DNA of 64,000 bases from CAYJEJ01 sp964369315 (GTDB taxonomy: Bacteria; Pseudomonadota; Alphaproteobacteria; UBA3830; JAIRWN01), in contig CAYJEJ010000003.1 in NCBI GenBank assembly GCA_964369315.1, forward strand, positions 1 to 64,000, read 5' to 3'. Position 1 is the first letter of the stretch. The number at the start of each line of letters is the position of its first letter. Shown here one piece after another: positions 54,941 through 62,971 of this stretch. A program made the translations under genes and the position numbers. Below the pieces are notes generated by a model. The model was not told the DNA's origin. It made no database searches and saw only the letters and a program-made list of their open reading frames with translations.

Positions 54941-56590
54941 ATGCTAGAAAGCTTATCTATCAAGAATTTTTTATTGATTGATGAGATTTTCCTAAACTTT
55001 GAGTGTGGAATGACAGTCATCACTGGGGAAACTGGTGCTGGAAAGTCTTTGATTTTGAGTGCCATAAACTTTGTTTTAGGGAGCAAATCAAACCCCAAAA
55101 TGTTGAGAATGGGCAGTGATTTTGCTGTGGTTTCTGCTTCTTTTACTAATCTTTCTGATGATGTGGGTGTCTTTTTAAGCACTTATGGGATTGCATATGA
55201 AAAGCAACTCATATTAAAAAGAGTTTTTTTTAAGGATAAAAATAGTAAATTTTTCTTAAATGATGAACCCGTGAGCTCAAAGTTTGTGCAATCTTTACAA
55301 CCATTTTTAGTAGAAATTCATGGGCAGAGAGATAGTCTTTTAGATTCTAAAGACCAGATAAACCTTTTGGATTATTTCGCTGGTATATCGGACTTGCGAG
55401 CAGAGATTTCAGCTGTGTTTGATGATACTAAGCAAATATTCAAACGTTTAAAAGAAATTTCAGAAAAAATCACCAGTGAATTAAAACATGCAGAATATAT
55501 TAAATCTTGCATAAAAGAGTTGGAAACTGCGGATATAAAAGATGGCGAAGAAGATGCGTTAATTACACAACGGATTGCCAGCAAAAACAAACAAAAATCC
55601 TTGGCGATATTGTCTGAAGTGGATAGCTTATGTGACATCAGCGACCTGATTAAGGCGAGCAAAGTGCTGTCTCGAGCAGAGTTAGGTTTTCAAGAAATAA
55701 ATCAAGCTATTGACTGCATAGATGAGGCAATAAGTTTAATCGATAAGGCGTGTGGAAGTATTGACGGCATTAGAAAAACAATAAATTCATCAGAAATCTC
55801 TATAGATGAAATAGAAGAAAGATTAATGTCTTTGAGGGATTTGGCTCGTAAACATCATTGCACTGTTAGTCAATTACCAAGCCTGCTTATTAGCATGAAA
55901 AATGATGTTTTGAACATTGAAGCCTTAATTAGTGAAAAGACGAAATTAGAACTTGAATTAACTGGTTTGGATGAACGATATGATGACTTGGCTAATAAAA
56001 TCAACATAAAAAGAACTGATGCAGCAAAGCTGCTTTCTGCGAATGTGAACGATACACTGAAGTATTTAAGGTTGGAAAATTGTCATTTCCTCATTTCTGT
56101 TGATAAATCTGGCGAAAAAGGTGCATTAGGGCAGGATAGAGTGCGATTTTTGGTCAGCACAAACCTGGGGATGCCCTTGACCCCCATAGAGTCAACCGCT
56201 TCGGGTGGAGAATTGGCTCGAATAATGCTTGCTTTGAAGGTTGCGTTCGCAAACATCCTAAGTGCTGGGGTGTTTGTCTTTGATGAAATTGACTCTGGTA
56301 CTGGCGGAATAGCCTCGAGTTCAATAGGAAAGGTTTTATATGACTTATCTCAGGGGAAACAGGTGATTGCGATAACCCACTCTCCTCAGGTTGCAGTTTA
56401 TGCCGACCAGCATATCTTGGTGGAAAAACAAATTATTGATGAAAAAAACGTGACAAAAGCACGAAATATCTTTAACCAAGAGCGAGTGCAAACCGTTGCA
56501 AAGATGCTTACTTCAGATGAAGTTGAAACAGATGAAGCATTAAAAGTGTCAAAAGCTTTGTTTTTAACGTCTAAAAAAACAAAGAGCTAA
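54941..56590 (+). CDS. recN: DNA repair protein RecN
   Basis: RecN is an SMC-like ATPase acting at double-strand breaks. The 549-residue protein has Walker A ITGETGAGKSLILSAI (27-42), a central coiled coil (~150-370), the signature ASGGELARIMLALK and Walker B VFVFDEIDSGTGG, then the ITHSPQVAVYADQH switch. Its stop codon lies inside a 10-bp perfect hairpin. Translation is likely coupled to bamD. Confidence 0.97.
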   Translation: MLESLSIKNFLLIDEIFLNFECGMTVITGETGAGKSLILSAINFVLGSKSNPKMLRMGSDFAVVSASFTNLSDDVGVFLSTYGIAYEKQLILKRVFFKDKNSKFFLNDEPVSSKFVQSLQPFLVEIHGQRDSLLDSKDQINLLDYFAGISDLRAEISAVFDDTKQIFKRLKEISEKITSELKHAEYIKSCIKELETADIKDGEEDALITQRIASKNKQKSLAILSEVDSLCDISDLIKASKVLSRAELGFQEINQAIDCIDEAISLIDKACGSIDGIRKTINSSEISIDEIEERLMSLRDLARKHHCTVSQLPSLLISMKNDVLNIEALISEKTKLELELTGLDERYDDLANKINIKRTDAAKLLSANVNDTLKYLRLENCHFLISVDKSGEKGALGQDRVRFLVSTNLGMPLTPIESTASGGELARIMLALKVAFANILSAGVFVFDEIDSGTGGIASSSIGKVLYDLSQGKQVIAITHSPQVAVYADQHILVEKQIIDEKNVTKARNIFNQERVQTVAKMLTSDEVETDEALKVSKALFLTSKKTKS

Positions 56591-56610
56591 TATCTTAAAA
56601 ATATTAGCTC
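56584..56610 (+). terminator. Hairpin enclosing recN stop codon
   Basis: gagctaatat (56584-56593) pairs perfectly with atattagctc (56601-56610); the loop is cttaaaa. The recN TAA lies in the left arm. No T-run follows, so it may protect the 3' end or act as a Rho-dependent or weak terminator. Confidence 0.45.
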
Positions 56611-56686
56611 GAGAATTTGATACATTTTAACTCAATTAAGCTGTGAACATAGTATTCATAGTGTTATTTACAATCACAACCTATCT

Positions 56687-57691
56687 TTATTTTTCGTCAT
56701 CGCTACTCAAGGTAACAGATTCAAACTCATCAAGCTCATCAAGGTTATGATATTCAGATTGATAAGGGGTATCCGGATTTTTTTTATGATTGTTTTTTGT
56801 TAACAGATTGTTACCCTGCTGTAATCTCACAGAAATCATCATGCTTTTATTTAATTTTTTCTCAATCTGTTGTTGTTGATTCTGAGTGTCTAATTGTATT
56901 TCGTTAATATTTGGTAAACGAACACTATCCATGCAAACCATGCAAATTTGAGTATTCATTGAAGGTCTATTGACGTTATTATCAAGAAACGTTACATGAG
57001 AATCAGTTTTTCTATTGATGGTTTCTGGTTCAGTAGATTCTATAATGGCAGAATCCTCCAAATGCATTACTTCTGTGGATTCTCCATTGCTGAGTTTTAT
57101 ATTTTCAATTCGTTCTTTTGGATTAATATTTCTAGCTGGGATTTTTGATGAATCTAAGTCGCTAGAATAATTGTTTTCAGCTGGAATTAACGTTTCTGTT
57201 ATATCTCCACCATCTGTTATCTCATATTTGACTTGGTCATATCTGCGTTTGTAAGTGGTTTTTGTATTTAAATCTTCAGATTCCTCAAATTCAGACAATA
57301 TGGCTGTGTCGCTTGACAAATCATCTTCATTGGATGATTCCTTTTTTAGTATGATTGTTTTGCAACGAGCTTTTGTCGGTACAAAGGGATGCTTCTTATC
57401 TGTTGAAGCGTTGTAACTATTGGTTAAAGATAATTCTCCTGGGGTAAAATCCATCATGCCTAATATTCTTGGGGCTGTCTCAATATTTGAAGTTGTATCA
57501 TCTGGTTTTTTATTATCAGTAACTCGTATTATATGAGAACTCTGCCTTAGAGGAGAACTAATAAGTTGTGACTTGTTGTGAGTTGTATTTTGAGAAAAAG
57601 TTCTATGATGCTTTGATGCCTCAGCATTATTACCCATATAGGCTAATGATAAAGTTAATATACTAGCAGTTTTTAAGACTATTTTATTCAT
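56687..57691 (-). CDS. Secreted acidic low-complexity protein, unknown
   Basis: The 334-residue protein starts with a signal peptide (MNKIVLKTASILTLSLAYMG, cleavage near AEA). The mature part is rich in Ser, Thr, Asp, Glu and Asn with little predicted order; acidic patches include SSNEDDLSSDTA and the final LSSDDEK. A short C-M-V-C-M-D element lies around residue 253. No domain is recognised. The signal peptide, A/T-rich flanks and lack of a family are shared by many effectors of intracellular bacteria, so an exported role is plausible but unproven. A 600-bp A/T-rich region follows upstream. Confidence 0.65.
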   Translation of the reverse strand: MNKIVLKTASILTLSLAYMGNNAEASKHHRTFSQNTTHNKSQLISSPLRQSSHIIRVTDNKKPDDTTSNIETAPRILGMMDFTPGELSLTNSYNASTDKKHPFVPTKARCKTIILKKESSNEDDLSSDTAILSEFEESEDLNTKTTYKRRYDQVKYEITDGGDITETLIPAENNYSSDLDSSKIPARNINPKERIENIKLSNGESTEVMHLEDSAIIESTEPETINRKTDSHVTFLDNNVNRPSMNTQICMVCMDSVRLPNINEIQLDTQNQQQQIEKKLNKSMMISVRLQQGNNLLTKNNHKKNPDTPYQSEYHNLDELDEFESVTLSSDDEK

Positions 57692-58285
57692 AATTACCTC
57701 CTTTAATTGTCATAAATAAAAGTCAATTATTTGTATCAAGGTTTTTTAAATTTTACAATATAAAAATAATTTTTTTACCATTTATTTTTTTATATTGATA
57801 AATAACAATTGATTAAAATAATTATAAAAAAGAATATAATGTATAAAAAATATTAAAAAACAACTAATTTTTAAAAAAATATTAGCCTAAAGTTCACATG
57901 TTGAATTATTGAAATAGTAAATATTATATTGTCAGTAAACTAACGCAGTTTCATTCATGTCTAACACAATAAGTACCATAATTAAAATCATTATTTGACA
58001 ATACGATTTCAGTTTCGTTAATTGAAGGTAAATAATAATAACTGTTACAACACCTATACGGAGACCCACTCTAATCTATGGTAGGGGTGTTAAATTTTTT
58101 TATAGTTTCAATGTCGGGTAAACAATAAATAACAGGCTATTTTTAAAATAGGAACGATTTTTTATGATTATTAGGATGTTTTTTATACAATTAAATAAAA
58201 ATTTACTTTTAAAAGGTAGTAATGTTTAGGATGAAAATTTGTTGAATATTTATTATAGGTGTGATATGAAGTCCAACGTAATTAT
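57692..58285. other. A/T-rich intergenic region with possible small RNA
   Basis: No protein gene is visible in ~590 bp between the secreted protein and tRNA-Thr. A TTGACA (57995-58000) is followed 17 bp later by TTAATT. A hairpin with arms aacacctatac/gtaggggtgtt (58049-58091) ends in aaattttttt. Together these could make a short RNA of ~60-70 nt. The rest is very A/T-rich and may hold the divergent promoters. Confidence 0.4.
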
Positions 58286-58360
58286 GCCGCCGTGGCTCAG
58301 TGGTAGAGCACACCCTTGGTAAGGGTGTGGTCGTGAGTTCGATTCTCACCGGCGGCACCA
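58286..58360 (+). tRNA. tRNA-Thr(GGT)
   Basis: Acceptor gccgccg pairs with cggcggc, stem caccc/gggtg holds loop ttggtaa (anticodon GGT), T-arm gagttcgattctc, encoded CCA. 68 bp upstream of the translocase gene. Confidence 0.95.
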
Positions 58361-58428
58361 GCCTTGGGCTTTGTGTCAAATGAAGCTGGATTGTTTTTGT
58401 TTTTTATTTTAGAAGGATGAATTGAAGA

Positions 58429-59952
58429 ATGTCTAAAGACGCTAAAACTCAGACCAATACTACAGAAGCTGAGTTTAAAGGTTTGAGGTCGATAATTTGG
58501 CCAATACATAACTTTGAACTAAAAAAGTTTTTGCCTGTCGCTTTTATGATGATGTGCATAGTTTTTAACTATAGCGTATTACGGTGCACCAAAGATGCAT
58601 TAGTCGTTCCACTTTGCGGGGCAGAAATCATCAGTGCTTTGAAGCTTTACGCCGTTTTGCCAAGTGCGGTTATTTTTATGATTGTTTATTCCAAGCTTGC
58701 AAATGCCTTAAATAGACCGAAGCTTTTTTATAGCGTAACAGCTTTTTTTATTGCATATTTTGCATTGTTTGCGTTTGTGCTGTACCCAAATATGGATGCT
58801 TTTCATCCGGACTTGGGCGATGCGATTTCTTCATACCCTCGTTTTAAATGGGTGTTATTAGTTATTAGTAACTGGACTTTGTCTTCGTTTTATATAATGT
58901 CGGAGCTTTGGGGAAGTGTTATGATTTCACTTTCTTTTTGGCAGTATGCGAACGAGATTACCACCCTAAAAGAGGCACGTCGTTTCTATGGTATGTTTGG
59001 TTTTTTTAGCAACTTTGGTGCAATAATCGCAGGAAAAATTGTTGTTAGCCTTTCTAGTAATGGTAGCGGAGTAGAAGATTGGCATCATTCGTTGAACAGT
59101 ATTATGACCGTTGTGATAATATCTGGTTTCACGATAATAGGGCTTTATTTGTGGATGGAAAATAACGTGTTGACCGATAAACGTTATTATGACCCAGATG
59201 CCAATTCAGGCAAAACCAAGAAAAAGAAAGTTAAACTTTCTATGGGTGAAAGCTTTAAGTATATCTTCACCTCTAAATACTTGGGTTTGATTGCTTTATT
59301 GGTTTTGACCTATGGTATAAGCATGAACCTTGTTGAAGGTGTTTGGAAAGACCGTATGCGGGCGTTTTGCTCTAGTAACAGTGAATACAGCTCTATGATG
59401 GGTAGGTTGCAACTTTACACTGGTATTGCTTCTCTTGTAATGATGATTGTGGGGATGAACATTGTTCGTCGGTTCAGCTGGTTTACCAGTGCGATACTTA
59501 CGCCACTCATGACAGCAGTCACTGGCGGTGCATTCTTCTTTTTTGTCGTCTATGGCGACTTGCTTGACCCAGTTCTTGCGGGACTTTCTTTGGTGCCTTT
59601 GGCTGTGGCGGTATATTTTGGTTTTATTCAAAATGTTTTGGCTAAATCAACAAAATACTCTTTGTTTGATGCGACCAAAGAGATGTCTTACATTCCATTG
59701 GATAATGAGTTAAAAGTGAAGGGTAAGGCTGCGGTTGACGTGGTTGGTGGACGTTTGGGTAAATCTGGTGGTGCTGCAATACAGCAATTGCTCTTATTCG
59801 CCTTTCCTGGTGCGACCCTTCTGGACTTGTCATCGATTATAGGTGTAGTTTTTGTTTTAATAATTGCTGTTTGGATTATGGCTGTTTGCAACTTGAGTAA
59901 AGAATTTACTGCGGTTACTGAAAACAAGCCAGAGGGCACTGACGCAAAGTAA
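58429..59952 (+). CDS. tlc: ATP/ADP translocase (Tlc family)
   Basis: Tlc proteins exchange host ATP for bacterial ADP across the inner membrane and are characteristic of Rickettsiales, Holosporales and Chlamydiae. The 507-residue product has about 12 hydrophobic helices and the family marks RSIIWPIHNFELKKFLPVAF, NYSVLRCTKDALVV, RFYGMFGFFSNFGAI, SKYLGLIALLVLTYGISMNL, SLFDATKEMSYIPLD and KGKAAVDVVGGRLGKSGG. The nucleotide specificity cannot be fixed from sequence alone, since paralogues carry other nucleotides or NAD. A strong terminator follows. Confidence 0.96.
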   Translation: MSKDAKTQTNTTEAEFKGLRSIIWPIHNFELKKFLPVAFMMMCIVFNYSVLRCTKDALVVPLCGAEIISALKLYAVLPSAVIFMIVYSKLANALNRPKLFYSVTAFFIAYFALFAFVLYPNMDAFHPDLGDAISSYPRFKWVLLVISNWTLSSFYIMSELWGSVMISLSFWQYANEITTLKEARRFYGMFGFFSNFGAIIAGKIVVSLSSNGSGVEDWHHSLNSIMTVVIISGFTIIGLYLWMENNVLTDKRYYDPDANSGKTKKKKVKLSMGESFKYIFTSKYLGLIALLVLTYGISMNLVEGVWKDRMRAFCSSNSEYSSMMGRLQLYTGIASLVMMIVGMNIVRRFSWFTSAILTPLMTAVTGGAFFFFVVYGDLLDPVLAGLSLVPLAVAVYFGFIQNVLAKSTKYSLFDATKEMSYIPLDNELKVKGKAAVDVVGGRLGKSGGAAIQQLLLFAFPGATLLDLSSIIGVVFVLIIAVWIMAVCNLSKEFTAVTENKPEGTDAK

Positions 59953-59973
59953 TAATTATCTTTTGTATTATAT

Positions 59974-60010
59974 CCCCCCAGTCATTATTATAATGGTTGG
60001 GGGTTTTTTT
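59974..60010 (+). terminator. Rho-independent terminator after tlc
   Basis: ccccccagtcatt pairs with aatggttggggg around the loop attata, followed by T7. It is the clearest intrinsic terminator in the window. Confidence 0.85.
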
Positions 60011-60044
60011 ATATGTTAATTAATTGAAAAATTTAAAAGGTTAT

Positions 60045-61091
60045 ATGCCGAAGGTAGCAGTTGCTTTATCAGGTGGGGTTGATAGTAGTGTGTCCGCTCT
60101 ATTATTAAAAAATGCGGGATACGACATATTTGGCGTTACTATGAGGCTGAACCAAGATTGCTTTAATGAGCAAATGATGGTTGATGCAAAGTATGTTTGT
60201 GATAAATTAAGCATCAAACATCATATCGTTGATTTTAGAGAAGATTTCAATAAAAAAGTTGTTGATTATTTTAGGGTGAGTTACCTAAAAGGGCTCACCC
60301 CTAACCCTTGTGCTGTTTGTAATAAGTTAATAAAATTTGGTCTTCTCCTCGATAAGGTCAGAGAGATGGGGGCGGACTTTTTAGCGACAGGTCACTATGC
60401 CCGTATAGAAAAAAACAATGGACAGCAGGGTTATGGGCTCTTTTCCGCAGTTGATAGCCAAAAAGACCAGAGTTATTTTTTGTTTGGTTTGAATAAGGTT
60501 GATTTGGGCTCAATAATGTTTCCTCTTGGCAATATGACAAAGTCTGAGGTTAAGGAAATTGCTGATAATTTTGGTTATCAAAATGCTTATAAAGAAGAAA
60601 GTCAGGACATCTGCTTTTTAAACGGAAAAAAATATAACGATTTAATAAATCCTGAGCCAATGATTGGTGAGATTTTAGATAAACATGAAAATGTTTTAGG
60701 TTTTCATAATGGGTTTTGGAATTTTACGGTCGGTCAAAGGAAAGGGATTATGGTTTCAAATAATCACCCGCTTTATGTCTTAAGCATTGATGCGGACAAA
60801 AATTCGATAACAGTAGGTCGGCGTGAGGAACTTGAGTATTTAGATTTTTGCGTTACCGACTTAAATTGGTTAATAGATTTGTCGGACTTACCCAAAGAAG
60901 TTGAGGTAAAAACGCGTTATCGACAACAATCTTGTCCAGCAAAGATTCAGCTCGATGGCGAAAGTGTCCGTGTCAGTCTTGTCAGCAGTGGTTTTGCTTT
61001 AAGCTTGGGGCAATGTTGCGTTTTCTATAATCAGCGGCAGGTCATTGGAGGAGGGGTGATTTCTCACGCTATTGAGCGAAAAAAATCATGA
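60045..61091 (+). CDS. mnmA: tRNA 2-thiouridylase MnmA
   Basis: MnmA puts sulfur on U34 of Lys, Glu and Gln tRNAs, with sulfur from IscS. The ~348-residue protein has the PP-loop ALSGGVDSSVSALLL (7-21), the first catalytic Cys in TPNPCAVCNK and the second in SQDICFLNGKKY, and GFWNFTVGQRKGI. The ATG at 60045 is preferred because AAGG stands before it; a TTG seven codons upstream is in frame. Confidence 0.96.
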   Translation: MPKVAVALSGGVDSSVSALLLKNAGYDIFGVTMRLNQDCFNEQMMVDAKYVCDKLSIKHHIVDFREDFNKKVVDYFRVSYLKGLTPNPCAVCNKLIKFGLLLDKVREMGADFLATGHYARIEKNNGQQGYGLFSAVDSQKDQSYFLFGLNKVDLGSIMFPLGNMTKSEVKEIADNFGYQNAYKEESQDICFLNGKKYNDLINPEPMIGEILDKHENVLGFHNGFWNFTVGQRKGIMVSNNHPLYVLSIDADKNSITVGRREELEYLDFCVTDLNWLIDLSDLPKEVEVKTRYRQQSCPAKIQLDGESVRVSLVSSGFALSLGQCCVFYNQRQVIGGGVISHAIERKKS

Positions 61092-61188
61092 GCTAAAATA
61101 TTGTTTTAGTAATTAATGTTTCTTATGTTCTCTGAATAGTCTTGAATTTTTTTAATTTTAATATTAACTTTGCTATGGTTGTTTTGAT

Positions 61189-61265
61189 GCGCCCTTAGCT
61201 CAGCTGGATAGAGCATCAGCCTTCTAAGCTGGTTGTCGTGGGTTCGAATCCTACAGGGCGCGCCA
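61189..61265 (+). tRNA. tRNA-Arg(TCT)
   Basis: Acceptor gcgccct pairs with agggcgc, stem tcagc/gctgg holds loop cttctaa (anticodon TCT), T-arm gggttcgaatcct, discriminator G and encoded CCA. Confidence 0.95.
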
Positions 61266-61310
61266 TTTTGTGTCTTTTGGCATCGATGTGACGGAGAAAA
61301 TTCCTTAATT

Positions 61311-61874
61311 ATGAAAATAGACGGAAACGCAATTAGAATGGGTATGGTGATTGAACATAAAAATCGCCTATGGTCAGTTGTGAAGACCCAACATGTGAAA
61401 CCTGGTAAGGGTGGGGCTTATATGCAGGTTGAACTGAAAGACATTAGGTCAGGCGGAAAATTGAACGAGCGTTTTCGTTCAGACGAATCTGTTGAAAGAG
61501 TGAGGCTTGAGGAAGCGGAATATCAATTCCTGTATAAAGACGGGGATGATTTCGTTTTTATGAATAATGAAACGTTTGAACAACTCAATTTAAATGCTGA
61601 ACAGGTGGGGTCAAGTGCCGTATATTTGAAAGAGAATATGGCGATTTCTGTCACCTCTTATGAAGGGGAAGTGATTGGAATAATGCTACCTAGTACGGTT
61701 ATTATGGAGGTTATGGAGGCTGAACCAGTAGTGAAGGGGCAGACGGCGACGTCTTCTTATAAACCAGCCATAATTGAAAATGGTGTGCGAGTTTTGGTGC
61801 CTCCTCATATTGAGGCGGGGACTAAAATCGTTGTAAATACGTCAGACGACTCTTATGTTGAGAGAGCGAAGTAG
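61311..61874 (+). CDS. efp: Elongation factor P
   Basis: EF-P helps ribosomes with polyproline stretches. The 187-residue protein has three beta-barrel domains with KTQHVKPGKGGAYMQ near the start, where Lys33 is in the position modified by EpmA in some bacteria; no epmA is in the window. FRSDESVERVRLEE and PSTVIMEV also fit. ATG at 61311; the longer frame starting inside tRNA-Arg is an artefact. Confidence 0.97.
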   Translation: MKIDGNAIRMGMVIEHKNRLWSVVKTQHVKPGKGGAYMQVELKDIRSGGKLNERFRSDESVERVRLEEAEYQFLYKDGDDFVFMNNETFEQLNLNAEQVGSSAVYLKENMAISVTSYEGEVIGIMLPSTVIMEVMEAEPVVKGQTATSSYKPAIIENGVRVLVPPHIEAGTKIVVNTSDDSYVERAK

Positions 61875-61937
61875 CTGTTCGTAATTTTAACCAGTTGTTT
61901 TTTCGTCAACAACTTTTTTTTAGAGGGTTTTTTATAA

Positions 61938-62711
61938 ATGCGAAGTGTGAATATTCCGCCACTTTCACCGAATATGACCATAATGACTAGGGCAGTTTAT
62001 AAAGCGTCTAGGCGTTTGATTCGTGATTTTGGCGAGCTGGAATATTTACAAGTCTCGCGTAAGGGACCAAAAGACTTTGTAACAAATGCTGACCTTGCGT
62101 GTGAAAAAATCTTGATTGAAGAACTGAAATATGCGAGACCAGATTATGGGTTTTTAACTGAGGAATCTGGTGAAATTAAGGGTCAAGACCCGTCCTATCG
62201 TTGGGTGATTGACCCAATAGATGGCACGATGAATTTTTTACATGGATTTCCTTTTTGGTGTATTTCCTTAGCACTTGAAAAACATGGTGATGTTATTGCA
62301 GGTGTGGTTTTTGACCCAGTGCGAAATGATTTGTTTTGGGCTGAAAAGGGGACAGGTGCATTTTTAAACGACCGAAGAATTCGTGTAAATAGCAGGAAAA
62401 ACGTTGAAGACAGCCTTATTGTTGTCGATATAGTAGAACAAGACTTATACGAACATATAAAGAAAAATGCGTCTGCAGTTCGCAAAACTGGTTCAGCGGC
62501 ATTGAACCTAGTATATGTCGCGTGTGGTCGGTTTGATGCATATGTCCTTAGCCATCCGATAAATTATTGGGATATTGCGGCGGGTGGATTAATCGTCCGT
62601 GAAGCTGGTGGAAGCGTCAGCGATATTGCAGGTCGTCCGCTAACACAAAAACCAGAGACCATGCTTGCGGGGAATTTAGACTTGCGAGAAAGATTGGTTT
62701 CGCTTTTTTAA
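61938..62711 (+). CDS. suhB: Inositol-1-monophosphatase family protein (SuhB-like)
   Basis: The 257-residue protein has the IMPase metal motifs: EESGE, WVIDPIDGTMNFLHGFPFW, the AALNLVYVACGRFDAYV segment and NYWDIAAGGLIVREAGG. Members dephosphorylate inositol phosphates and related sugars; bacterial SuhB also helps rRNA transcription antitermination. It lies 63 bp after efp, a common alphaproteobacterial pair. Confidence 0.94.
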   Translation: MRSVNIPPLSPNMTIMTRAVYKASRRLIRDFGELEYLQVSRKGPKDFVTNADLACEKILIEELKYARPDYGFLTEESGEIKGQDPSYRWVIDPIDGTMNFLHGFPFWCISLALEKHGDVIAGVVFDPVRNDLFWAEKGTGAFLNDRRIRVNSRKNVEDSLIVVDIVEQDLYEHIKKNASAVRKTGSAALNLVYVACGRFDAYVLSHPINYWDIAAGGLIVREAGGSVSDIAGRPLTQKPETMLAGNLDLRERLVSLF

Positions 62712-62971
62712 GTTTTATTAAAAATTTATCATAGTGGTTTTGGGTTAAAACCTAAAAATTTCCAAAATATACACTACATATACATTCGCTATTTAAAATT
62801 GCGAATACAAAAAAATGAAAATACTTCAGGGATTATTTATATAATATGAATTTATTAATTTTTAGTATAAATATCTGCTTTTTTATTTAAAATAAATATA
62901 AAATTTTATCTTTAATTTTTTTCCTCGTTCTGTTAACCTCCGCCTAGTTTTAATATCTTGGAGGTTTTTAG

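Noticed and set aside
61233..61310. An N-terminal extension of EF-P starting within tRNA-Arg(TCT)
   Set aside because: It overlaps the tRNA 3' half, and EF-P family proteins start at the ATG at 61311.
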